A DNA stretch of 64,000 nucleotides from Pseudomonas mandelii. Lineage in GTDB: Bacteria > Pseudomonadota > Gammaproteobacteria > Pseudomonadales > Pseudomonadaceae. Positions 53,087-60,766 of the stretch are shown here, one piece after another. The position numbers and the translations under genes are program-made. Each line of letters starts with the position of its first letter. Within the stretch, counting starts at the first letter, position 1. The notes under the pieces were generated by a model. That model searched no databases. It had not been told where the DNA came from and worked only from the letters and a program-made list of their open reading frames with translations. The stretch covers positions 62,001 through 126,000 of the forward strand of contig NZ_RCZA01000012.1 of assembly GCF_006438925.1 (NCBI RefSeq), read 5' to 3'.

Positions 53087-54640
53087 ATGCCCGCGACATC
53101 CCGCTTTCCTTTTTTTGCTTATCTATTCGCCTGCCTGCTGGGGCTTTTTGCCCTTGGTGGCTTTTGGTACGGCCTCGGGAAACCGGTGGTGCTGCCGGAC
53201 GTGGCCAGCGCGACACACAAGTTGCAATGCGCCTCCTACACCCCGTTCGACAAGGACCAATCGCCGTTCGATCAGCCGTTCAAGCTGCGCCCCGAGCGCA
53301 TGGACGCCGACCTCGCGCTGCTGGCCAAAAGCTTCGAATGCATCCGCACCTATTCCATGACCGGCCTAGAGGCCCTGCCCGACCTGGCGCGCAAGCACGG
53401 GCTGAAACTGATGATCGGCGCCTGGGTCAACAGCAACCCTGTGGACACTGCCAAGGAAGTCGACCTGCTGATCGCCTCGGCCAACACCAACGCGGACGTA
53501 GTGACCTCGGTGATCGTCGGCAACGAAACCCTGTTGCGCAAGGAAGTCACTGGCGCGCAGCTGGCCAAGCTCATTAACAAAGTCAAAAGCCAGGTCAAAC
53601 AACCTGTCACTTACGCCGACGTCTGGGAGTTCTGGCTCAAGCACCCGGAAATCGCCCCGGCGGTGGACTTCCTGACCATCCATTTGTTGCCGTACTGGGA
53701 AGATGACCCGTCAAATATCGACGCCGCACTGCAGCATGTGGCCGAAGTACGTCAGGTGTTCGGCAACAAGTTCGCGCCCCAGGACGTGATGATTGGCGAA
53801 ACCGGCTGGCCCAGCGAAGGCCGTCAGCGTGAAACCGCCCTGCCGAGCCGGGTCAATGAAGCCAAGTTCATTCGTGCTTTTGTCATCATGGCGGAGCAGC
53901 AAGGCTGGCATTACAACCTGATCGAAGCCTTCGACCAGCCATGGAAACGCGCCAGCGAAGGTGCGGTCGGTGGTTACTGGGGGCTGTTCGATGCCGATCG
54001 CCAGGACAAGGGCGTGCTCGCCGGTCCGGTGTCGAACGTGCCTTACTGGACACAGTGGCTGGTGGTGGGCGGCTTGATCTTCCTTGGCACGTTGATCCTC
54101 GGCGGCCGTGTACGCAACACTCGCGCAGCGCTGGTTCTACCGCTGTTGGGGGCGTTGGCCGCTTGCTCGATTGGCGCCTGGGGCGACCTGGCCCGTGTCA
54201 CTACGCGGTTTACCAGTGAATGGCTGTGGGTCGCTTTGCTGACGGCTTTGAATGTGTTGGTGCTGGCCCATGCGGCACTGACCCTGAGCGCTCGCACCGG
54301 CTGGCGCGGACGCGCGTTCAACACGCTGGAACGTCGGGCGGGCTGGTTGCTCGCCGCGGCCGGTTTTGCCGCTGCGGTGACGATGCTGGAGCTGGTGTTC
54401 GATCCGCGTTATCGCAGCTTCCCGAGTGTCGCATTCATCCTGCCGGCGCTGGTCTATCTGTGCCGCCCGGTGAGCGTGCCGCGTCGGGAGATTGCCCTGC
54501 TGACCTTCATCATCGGTGCTGGCATTGCGCCGCAGCTTTACCGTGAAGGGTTGCAGAATCAGCAGGCCTGGGGTTGGGCGCTGGTGAGTGTGTTGATGGT
54601 TGCAGCGTTGTGGCGCAGTTTGCGGGTTCGCAAGGCTTAG
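53087..54640 (+). CDS. GH17 family beta-1,3-glucan transferase/glucanase, membrane-anchored
   Basis: This 517-residue protein has an N-terminal membrane helix, then a TIM-barrel GH17 domain (about residues 30-325) facing the periplasm, and about eight C-terminal membrane helices from residue 320. The two catalytic Glu residues are in VIVGNETLL near 145 (acid/base) and MIGETGWPSEG near 235 (nucleophile). Related pseudomonad GH17 enzymes remodel beta-1,3-glucans and can add branches, so cyclic or branched periplasmic glucan is a likely substrate. The start at 53087 is followed by a sensible signal anchor; the ribosome site is weak. Confidence 0.87.
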   Translation: MPATSRFPFFAYLFACLLGLFALGGFWYGLGKPVVLPDVASATHKLQCASYTPFDKDQSPFDQPFKLRPERMDADLALLAKSFECIRTYSMTGLEALPDLARKHGLKLMIGAWVNSNPVDTAKEVDLLIASANTNADVVTSVIVGNETLLRKEVTGAQLAKLINKVKSQVKQPVTYADVWEFWLKHPEIAPAVDFLTIHLLPYWEDDPSNIDAALQHVAEVRQVFGNKFAPQDVMIGETGWPSEGRQRETALPSRVNEAKFIRAFVIMAEQQGWHYNLIEAFDQPWKRASEGAVGGYWGLFDADRQDKGVLAGPVSNVPYWTQWLVVGGLIFLGTLILGGRVRNTRAALVLPLLGALAACSIGAWGDLARVTTRFTSEWLWVALLTALNVLVLAHAALTLSARTGWRGRAFNTLERRAGWLLAAAGFAAAVTMLELVFDPRYRSFPSVAFILPALVYLCRPVSVPRREIALLTFIIGAGIAPQLYREGLQNQQAWGWALVSVLMVAALWRSLRVRKA

Positions 54641-54656
54641 TCTTCGGCGCATCTGC

Positions 54657-54745
54657 CGGCCTCTTCGCGAGCAGGCTCGCTCCCACATTGACCGAGTTCT
54701 TCAGGATAAACACGGTTAAATGTGGGAGCGAGCCTGCTCGCGAAT
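54657..54745. repeat. REPIN
   Basis: Inverted REP pair (TCGCGAGCAGGCTCGCTCC and GGAGCGAGCCTGCTCGCGA) after the GH17 gene. Confidence 0.85.
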
Positions 54746-54753
54746 ACTGACTA

Positions 54754-55122
54754 TCAGGCGACGCGGGTCGCGCGGACCAAACGCAATCCAGCAATCACCA
54801 CTGCAAAAACAGCCAACGTCGTGTTGTACAACGCCAGCGCCGGAAACCCGAACACCAGCGCCAGCACCGCCAACCACCACCCTGCCCGGCCCGGTAGCAC
54901 AAACCCGATAACGGCTGCCGCCAATGCCGCGAAGCCCAATACGTTGAAGTGAATCATCAAGCCCAGGCTCGAACGAACCCGGCATTCCCAACGGCTCGCT
55001 TCGTCCACGCAGAGGCCGACCCATTGAGCATCCTCCATAAAGCCATAACGCGCGCCATAACTGGCGGCCAGCCATAACGGCAGGAGAACGAGCAGCAGAA
55101 TCACAGGCAGACGGCGGGACAT
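54754..55122 (-). CDS. Small inner-membrane protein of unknown function
   Basis: This 122-residue protein has a basic start and four hydrophobic segments (about residues 6-22, 50-75, 80-95, 95-115), with two Cys (VCVDEASRWECR-type region near 40) placed in the loop that should face the periplasm. I do not recognise a family. GGAG is seven bases before the ATG at 55122. It converges on the GH17 gene and diverges from the hydrolase gene. Confidence 0.75.
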   Translation of the reverse strand: MSRRLPVILLLVLLPLWLAASYGARYGFMEDAQWVGLCVDEASRWECRVRSSLGLMIHFNVLGFAALAAAVIGFVLPGRAGWWLAVLALVFGFPALALYNTTLAVFAVVIAGLRLVRATRVA

Positions 55123-55346
55123 GAAGCACTCCAATAAACGAAAACGGCGGCCAGCTTAATCTGCCGCTAGCGGTAAGCAAACGCGCGGAACAGATAATTG
55201 GCCACGAAATAGCTGCAAAGTGTATCGTCCGTCTACTATTACCCCAAAATTAGGCCTGATTGGTGCCGATCCATGGCACTTTGGCGCAAACCCCGTGGTC
55301 ATAGCCTGCGAACTTCATTCGGCACCTTTCTCTAAGGGATCTAGTC

Positions 55347-56645
55347 ATGCTCCGTTACTTGCGCTTCGCCGCCCTGTTTGGCGGCCTTATTTTGAGTGCG
55401 TCCGCACTGGCAGTGGACATCGACGCTGCCAGCTATGGCTACCCCTTGACCAACCCGTTCGAGGCGACCATCGCGACGACACCGCCGGACCTGCGTCCGG
55501 AGTTGCCGCTGGACGATGACATCAACCAGGAAACCCGCAGCGTCAGGTTACGCCCGGAGCGTGAGTTCGACCTGCCGGACAACTTTTGGCCGGTGAAGAC
55601 ACTCACCTATCGCATCGCCACCCAGGACAAAGCCGCACCGTTGATTTTCCTGATCTCCGGCACCGGCGCGCGCTATGACAGCAGCCTCAACGAGTACCTG
55701 AAAAAGCTCTACTACAAGGCCGGCTACCACGTGGTGCAACTGTCGTCGCCAACCAGCTTCGACTTCATGAGCGCCGCCTCACGCTTCGCTACACCCGGCA
55801 TCACCAAGGAAGACGCCGAAGACATGTACCGGGTGATGCAGGCTGTGCGGGCACAAAACCCGAAAGTCCCCGTCACTGATTACTACCTGACCGGCTACAG
55901 CCTGGGCGCACTGGACGCGGCGTTCGTCGCGCATCTGGATGAAACCCGCCGCAGCTTCAACTTCAAGAAAGTCTTGCTGCTCAACCCGCCGGTCAATCTC
56001 TACACCTCGATCACCAACCTGGACAAACTCGTCCAGACCGAGGTCAAGGGCATCAACAACAGCACAACGTTCTATGAACTGGTGCTGAACAAACTGACCC
56101 GCTACTTCCAGCAGAAAGGCTACATCGACCTCAACGATGCCCTGCTCTACGACTTCCAGCAGTCCAAGCAGCACCTGAGCAACGAACAGATGGCCATGCT
56201 GATCGGCACTTCGTTCCGCTTCTCGGCAGCCGACATTGCCTTCACCTCGGACCTGATCAACCGTCGCGGCCTGATCACGCCACCAAAATACCCGATCACC
56301 GAAGGCACCAGCCTCACGCCGTTCCTCAAACGCGCGCTGCAGTGCGACTTCGACTGTTACCTCACCGAACAGGTCATCCCGATGTGGCGCGCCCGCACCG
56401 ACGGCGGCAGTCTGCTGCAACTGATCGACCAGGTCAGTTTGTACGCGCTCAAGGATTACCTGCACGACAGCCCGAAAATCGCTGTCATGCACAACGCCGA
56501 CGACGTGATTCTCGGCCCTGGAGACCTCGGTTTCCTGCGCAAGACCTTTGGCGATCGTTTGACCGTTTATCCACTGGGCGGCCATTGCGGCAACCTTAAT
56601 TACCGCGTCAACAGCGACGCCATGCTGGAGTTCTTCCGTGGCTAA
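55347..56645 (+). CDS. Exported alpha/beta hydrolase
   Basis: This 432-residue protein has a signal peptide (FAALFGGLILSASALAVD, cut near residue 23) and an alpha/beta hydrolase core. The nucleophile elbow is GYSLGALDAAF near residue 190, the acid NADDVILGPGD near 388, and the His GGHCGNL near 412, so the triad is complete. Homologues are often mislabelled as serine/threonine kinases, but no kinase motif is here. AAGGGA is seven bases before the ATG. Its last codons overlap the next gene (mlaA-like) by eight bases, so the two are almost certainly one operon. Confidence 0.85.
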   Translation: MLRYLRFAALFGGLILSASALAVDIDAASYGYPLTNPFEATIATTPPDLRPELPLDDDINQETRSVRLRPEREFDLPDNFWPVKTLTYRIATQDKAAPLIFLISGTGARYDSSLNEYLKKLYYKAGYHVVQLSSPTSFDFMSAASRFATPGITKEDAEDMYRVMQAVRAQNPKVPVTDYYLTGYSLGALDAAFVAHLDETRRSFNFKKVLLLNPPVNLYTSITNLDKLVQTEVKGINNSTTFYELVLNKLTRYFQQKGYIDLNDALLYDFQQSKQHLSNEQMAMLIGTSFRFSAADIAFTSDLINRRGLITPPKYPITEGTSLTPFLKRALQCDFDCYLTEQVIPMWRARTDGGSLLQLIDQVSLYALKDYLHDSPKIAVMHNADDVILGPGDLGFLRKTFGDRLTVYPLGGHCGNLNYRVNSDAMLEFFRG

Positions 56646-57426
56646 ATACCTCCTGCTTATCGCAGCGCTACTCTGTGCAGGCGTCGCCAATGCCGACAAC
56701 AGCAAAGCCAATGCACCGGTTGTGATTGACAGTGACGGCTTCAAGGAGCCGCTGAGCAAACTCAAATTCAACCCGGGGCTGGATCAGCGCGAGTTCGAAC
56801 GCTCGACGCTTAGCGCGCTGGCCGTCTACGACCCACTGGAAGAATGGAACCGCCGCGTCTACCACTTCAACTACCGTTTCGACCAATGGGTGTTCCTGCC
56901 AGTGGTCGATGGCTATCGCTATATCACGCCGAGTTTCCTGCGTACCGGCGTCAGCAACTTCTTCAATAACCTCGGTGACGTGCCGAACCTGTTGAACAGC
57001 TTGCTGCAGTTCAAGGGGCAGCGCTCGATGGAAACCACCGCGCGCCTGCTGCTCAACACCACCGTCGGCATCGCCGGCCTGTGGGACCCGGCCACCGCCA
57101 TGGGTCTGCCGCGCCAGAGCGAAGACTTCGGCCAGACGCTGGGCTTCTACGGTGTACCCAGCGGCGCCTACTTCGTGTTGCCGATCCTCGGCCCTTCGAA
57201 CATCCGTGACACCGGCGGCCTGGTGGTGGACTTCAGTGCGGAATCGGCGATCAACTTCCTGAACGTCTCCGAAGTCAGCTCCAACCATCCTGAGGTCTGG
57301 CTACTGCGTGGCGTCGACAAGCGCTACCAGACCGGCTTCCGCTATGGCCAGCTGAACTCGCCGTTCGAGTACGAGAAAGTGCGCTACGTGTACACCGAGT
57401 CGCGCAAGTTGCAGATCGCCGAGTAA
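56638..57426 (+). CDS. MlaA/VacJ family protein without a lipobox
   Basis: This 262-residue MlaA-type protein has the domain intact: YDPLEEWNRRVYHFNYRFDQWV near residue 62-83, FFNNLGDVPNLLNSLLQFKG near 112 and LGFYGVPSGAYFVLPILGPS near 165. Canonical MlaA is an outer-membrane lipoprotein that extracts misplaced phospholipids. Here the N-terminus (LLLIAALLCAGVANADN) has a Cys but Leu at -1, so the signal looks like signal peptidase I. The start is GTG, overlapping the hydrolase gene. A different paralogue is probably the main MlaA. Confidence 0.88.
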   Translation: MAKYLLLIAALLCAGVANADNSKANAPVVIDSDGFKEPLSKLKFNPGLDQREFERSTLSALAVYDPLEEWNRRVYHFNYRFDQWVFLPVVDGYRYITPSFLRTGVSNFFNNLGDVPNLLNSLLQFKGQRSMETTARLLLNTTVGIAGLWDPATAMGLPRQSEDFGQTLGFYGVPSGAYFVLPILGPSNIRDTGGLVVDFSAESAINFLNVSEVSSNHPEVWLLRGVDKRYQTGFRYGQLNSPFEYEKVRYVYTESRKLQIAE

Positions 57427-57437
57427 TTCATCGGCAA

Positions 57438-57475
57438 CAAAAAAGGCCATTCGATGTGGATCGAATGGCCTTTTT
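57438..57475 (+). terminator. Intrinsic terminator after the mlaA-like gene
   Basis: AAAAGGCCATTCGAT/ATCGAATGGCCTTTTT stem-loop, nine bases beyond the stop. Confidence 0.9.
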
Positions 57476-57507
57476 CATGCACGGAATCTCAAACACTACA
57501 AGTCAAC

Positions 57508-57600
57508 TGTGGGAGCGAGCCTGCTCGCGAAAGCGGTGTATCAGTCAACATGGACGTTGACTGTTATGGCCTCTTCGCGAGCAGGCTCGCTCCCACATTT
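57508..57600. repeat. REPIN
   Basis: Inverted REP pair between the mlaA-like gene and the DUF808 gene, convergent genes. Confidence 0.85.
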
Positions 57601-57615
57601 AGACAGTGCCCGGCT

Positions 57616-58530
57616 TCAACCTTTCATTGCTTTCCAGAGCTTGCTGACAACCATCACACCCGCCAACACCACCGCCCCCGCCACAATCCCCGCCACCGCA
57701 TTCAGCAACGTCGGCACGATAAACCCGGCACCACCCGCACCCGCGCTGACGCTTTCAATCCAGTGATGAACCACCGGCACGCCGTGGGTGAGAATTCCGC
57801 CACCCACCAGAAACATCGCCGCCGTGCCGATCACCGACAGGCTTTTCATCATGTACGGCGCCGCACGCAGGATCCCGCCGCCGATACTTTTGGCCATCTG
57901 GCCAGGCTTCTGGGTCAGCCACAAACCGAGGTCGTCGAGTTTGACGATGCCGGCCACCAGGCCATACACGCCAATGGTCATGACGATGGCAATGCCCGAA
58001 AGCACGATGACTTGTTGGGTCAGCGAGGCATCCGCCACGATGCCGAGGGTGATGGCGATGATTTCTGCAGAGAGAATGAAATCGGTGCGGATGGCGCCTT
58101 TGATCTTGTCCTGCTCGAACGCCACCAGATCGACCGCCGGATCAGCCACGGCCTCGACCAGCTCTGCATGCTCGGCCTGGTCTTCAGCCTTGCTGTGCAG
58201 GAATTTATGGGCCAGTTTCTCGAAACCTTCGAAACACAGGTACGCGCCGCCGATCATCAACAACGGCGTGACCAGCCACGGAATGAACGCGCTGATGGCC
58301 AACGCCGAGGGCACCAGGATCAGCTTGTTGAGAAACGAGCCCTTGGCCACCGCCCACACCACCGGGATTTCCCGCTCGGCACGCACACCGGAAACCTGTT
58401 GGGCATTGAGCGCCAGATCGTCGCCGAGCACGCCGGCAGTCTTCTTGGCGGCCATTTTGGTCATCAATGCCACGTCGTCGAGTACCGCGGCAATGTCGTC
58501 GATCAGCAACAGCAAACTGCTTCCTGCCAT
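57616..58530 (-). CDS. DUF808 family membrane protein
   Basis: This 304-residue protein has about six hydrophobic segments and the DUF808 N-terminus SSLLLLIDDIAAVLDDVALMTKMAAKKTAGVLGDDLA, seen as residues 4-40. The middle region MIGGAYLCFEGFEKLAHKF near 90 is conserved. Family function is unproven; E. coli YedI is the reference. It lies between two REPINs and is divergent from the TetR gene, but no regulatory link is visible. Confidence 0.87.
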   Translation of the reverse strand: MAGSSLLLLIDDIAAVLDDVALMTKMAAKKTAGVLGDDLALNAQQVSGVRAEREIPVVWAVAKGSFLNKLILVPSALAISAFIPWLVTPLLMIGGAYLCFEGFEKLAHKFLHSKAEDQAEHAELVEAVADPAVDLVAFEQDKIKGAIRTDFILSAEIIAITLGIVADASLTQQVIVLSGIAIVMTIGVYGLVAGIVKLDDLGLWLTQKPGQMAKSIGGGILRAAPYMMKSLSVIGTAAMFLVGGGILTHGVPVVHHWIESVSAGAGGAGFIVPTLLNAVAGIVAGAVVLAGVMVVSKLWKAMKG

Positions 58531-58664
58531 GAATCAGGTTTCCTTCTTGAATGGATGCCGCGCAGCATAACGCGGTCGGGTGCCGCACGGGGCATTCTTG
58601 AGCGCCGCGCGAGGCCGGTGCTACCATGCGCAACCGCCAGAACAGGCAAGGAACCCCCTGGTTT

Positions 58665-59270
58665 ATGAGCACTATCCGCGAGCGCAACAAAGAACTGATC
58701 CTGCGTGCCGCCAGTGAAGAATTTGCCGACAAGGGCTTCGCTGCGACTAAAACCAGTGACATCGCAGCCAAGGCGGGATTGCCCAAGCCCAACGTCTACT
58801 ACTACTTCAAATCCAAGGAAAACCTCTACCGCGAGGTCCTGGAAAGCATCATCGAACCGATTCTGCAGGCCTCGACACCGTTCAACGCCGACGGCGTGCC
58901 CAGTGAAGTGCTGAGCGGCTACATCCGCTCGAAAATCCGCATCTCCCGCGACCTGCCCTTCGCCTCCAAGGTTTTTGCCAGCGAAATCATGCACGGCGCC
59001 CCGCACCTGAGCGCCGATCTGGTTGAACGACTCAACGGCCAGGCCAAGCACAACATCGACTGCATCCAGACCTGGATCGATCGCGCCCAAATTGCCCCGA
59101 TCGACCCCAATCACCTGATGTTCAGCATCTGGGCCGCGACCCAGACCTATGCCGACTTCGACTGGCAGATTTCCGCGGTGACCGGTAAAGCGAGGCTGGA
59201 TGAGGCGGATTATGAAGCGGCGGCGCAGACGATTATTCGGTTGGTGCTCAAGGGGTGTGAGCCGGACTGA
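58665..59270 (+). CDS. TetR family transcriptional regulator (YcdC/RutR-like)
   Basis: This 201-residue repressor has an N-terminal helix-turn-helix at about residues 20-50 (TKTSDIAAKAGLPKPNVYYYF) and a C-terminal ligand domain resembling the YcdC/RutR group. AAGGAA lies 12 bases before ATG 58665. The divergent DUF808 gene is the nearest candidate target. The ligand is unknown. Confidence 0.87.
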   Translation: MSTIRERNKELILRAASEEFADKGFAATKTSDIAAKAGLPKPNVYYYFKSKENLYREVLESIIEPILQASTPFNADGVPSEVLSGYIRSKIRISRDLPFASKVFASEIMHGAPHLSADLVERLNGQAKHNIDCIQTWIDRAQIAPIDPNHLMFSIWAATQTYADFDWQISAVTGKARLDEADYEAAAQTIIRLVLKGCEPD

Positions 59271-59286
59271 TACACCGCAGCGCGCC

Positions 59287-59382
59287 CTTCGCGAGCAAGC
59301 CCGCTCCCACAGGGTTTTGTGTTGAATGCACATTTATTGATCACTGAAGATCCACTGTGGGAGCCAGCCTGCTGGCGATAGG
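59287..59382. repeat. Mixed REP pair before the RAYT gene
   Basis: One REP of the common class (TTCGCGAGCAAGCCCGCTCC) faces one of the second class (GGGAGCCAGCCTGCTGGCGA). The second class occurs in this window only around the RAYT gene. Confidence 0.8.
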
Positions 59383-59400
59383 GGACGACTCGGTTTTGGA

Positions 59401-59859
59401 TCAAACCCAAATAGCATCCCACAGCGGATAGTCGCCAAGCCGCCCTACCAACCCGGCCCGCAATGGGTTAGCCACAATATACCGAGCGACTTTTACCAAA
59501 TCCTCTTCACGACGCAGCGCTCGATCATGAAAACCTCGCTGCCAAAGACTGACGCCACGACCGGTAGACAGATTCACTGCCTTGGTACTCAACGATTTGG
59601 TCCTTTGCATCAGTCCAGCCAGCGAGCCCTGCTGCAACTCGATCAGCCAATGAAAATGATCCGGCATGACGACCCAGGCCAGTGAGTTTGTACAACCTTG
59701 GTCCTGCGCAGCGCGAAATTGCGAGACGACTAATCTGCCCAAGGTGAAGTCCTTGAAAACAGGTTCTCGGTCGAGTGTGTTTGTCGTTAAGAGATAGATG
59801 CGGCTTTGCTCGGCGTAGCGGCTGATGCGCAAACGGTTTGAAGCAGGTAAATCCAGCAT
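59401..59859 (-). CDS. REP-associated tyrosine transposase (RAYT)
   Basis: This 152-residue Y1/HUH protein is related to IS200/IS605 transposases. The metal-binding HxH is in MPDHFHWLIEL near residue 65, and the catalytic Tyr is in VKVARYIVANPLRAGLV near 128. RAYTs bind and cut single-stranded REP sequences and are thought to spread them. It lacks the other IS parts and is flanked by a distinct REP class: a single copy at 59356-59382 and a full REPIN at 59953-60041. That repeat class is its likely substrate. Confidence 0.92.
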   Translation of the reverse strand: MLDLPASNRLRISRYAEQSRIYLLTTNTLDREPVFKDFTLGRLVVSQFRAAQDQGCTNSLAWVVMPDHFHWLIELQQGSLAGLMQRTKSLSTKAVNLSTGRGVSLWQRGFHDRALRREEDLVKVARYIVANPLRAGLVGRLGDYPLWDAIWV

Positions 59860-59952
59860 TCCTTTGCCCTTTTAATGATGAAATCAAAAAGAGCCTAGCC
59901 TTGTGATGACCGACAGGCGGGGGGCGGATTTTTGGCAGGATGTGTCTGGCAG

Positions 59953-60041
59953 GCCGCCATCGCCAGCAGGCTGGCTCCCACAGTTTATCTCTGACACTCA
60001 GATAATCCCCTGTGGGAGCCAGCCTGCTGGCGATGGCGGTA
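59953..60041. repeat. REPIN of the GAGCCAGCCTGCTGGCGA class
   Basis: Inverted pair ATCGCCAGCAGGCTGGCTCC and GGAGCCAGCCTGCTGGCGAT, upstream of the RAYT gene. It differs from the common class at two paired positions per arm (compensating changes). Confidence 0.85.
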
Positions 60042-60058
60042 TATCAATCACCCATTAA

Positions 60059-60499
60059 TCAAGCAGTAACCCCCGCATCCGCCCGCAACCCCAGCGCCTC
60101 GATCGCACTGATCGCACACTGCTCATCAACATCCGACAAATCGCCGCTGATACCAACAGCCCCCAGCACGTTCCCGTCCTGATCCCGAATCAACACCCCA
60201 CCCGGTGCCGGCACAACACTGCCCTGCCCCAGACTATTCAAAGCGGCGATAAACGCCGGTCGTTGTTGTGCATCCAGCGCCAGCAGGCGTGAGCCTTTGC
60301 CCAGGGCGATGGCGCCCCAGGCTTTGCCGATGGCGATCTGCGGGCGCAGCAGGCTGGCGCCGTCTTCACGCTGCAGGGTGACCAAGTGCCCACCCGCATC
60401 CAGTACTGCGATGGTCAATGGAGCCGCCGAGATTGCACGCCCTGCGGAAATAGCCTGATTGGCCAGGTTGACTGCAACTTTCAAGGTTAAAGCGCTCAT
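60059..60499 (-). CDS. GlcG/HbpS family heme-binding-like protein
   Basis: This 146-residue GlcG-type (DUF336) protein has the hallmark PLTIAVLDAGGHLVTLQREDGA near residue 27-48 and SVVPAPGGVLIRDQDGNVLGAVGISG near 95-118. Such proteins commonly accompany glycolate/glyoxylate genes; HbpS relatives bind heme. It diverges from gcl, and TTGTATACAA boxes lie in the shared gap, so it is likely coregulated. Confidence 0.88.
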   Translation of the reverse strand: MSALTLKVAVNLANQAISAGRAISAAPLTIAVLDAGGHLVTLQREDGASLLRPQIAIGKAWGAIALGKGSRLLALDAQQRPAFIAALNSLGQGSVVPAPGGVLIRDQDGNVLGAVGISGDLSDVDEQCAISAIEALGLRADAGVTA

Positions 60500-60591
60500 G
60501 GTGCCGTCCTCATTTTGTTATAGGGAAAGCGGTTGGACTGTTTTTTGTTAAGCAGTCCGATGCAACAAATAGAACACAATGAGTTATTTTT

Positions 60592-60601
60592 TTGTATACA
60601 A
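60592..60601. promoter_or_regulatory. TTGTATACAA palindrome, upstream of the GlcG-like gene
   Basis: A perfect 10-base palindrome 93 bases ahead of the GlcG-like start. An identical site lies at 60730-60739. The shape fits a GntR (FadR/FCD) type regulator. Confidence 0.6.
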
Positions 60602-60685
60602 TAATTCTCGAAAAGCGCCACATGCGACGAAAAGCCACAGTAGATCGGGCTTCCGACGAATGAAACGGCCGCTTGAGAAAATGGA

Positions 60686-60715
60686 TTGACCTGCGCCGTC
60701 CGCCGTGAATACACT
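60686..60715 (+). promoter_or_regulatory. Sigma-70 promoter of gcl
   Basis: TTGACC (60686-60691), an 18-base spacer and TACACT (60710-60715). The start of transcription should be near 60722, so the operator at 60730-60739 lies at about +9 to +18. Confidence 0.65.
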
Positions 60716-60729
60716 CTGCGCAAAGCCAC

Positions 60730-60739
60730 TTGTATACAA
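60730..60739. promoter_or_regulatory. TTGTATACAA palindrome downstream of the gcl promoter
   Basis: Second copy of the 10-base palindrome, placed where a bound repressor would block early elongation from the gcl promoter. Confidence 0.65.
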
Positions 60740-60766
60740 TTACAAAACGTAAGAGGCACCAAAACC

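Noticed and set aside
55322..55346. GAACTT..TCTAA as an AlgU promoter before the hydrolase gene
   Set aside because: Spacer is 15 bases, and transcription would start at the start codon, yet the gene has a ribosome site upstream.
56638..56700. Lipoprotein signal on the mlaA-like protein
   Set aside because: The only Cys has Leu-Leu before it, which does not fit the lipobox, while ANA-D fits signal peptidase I.
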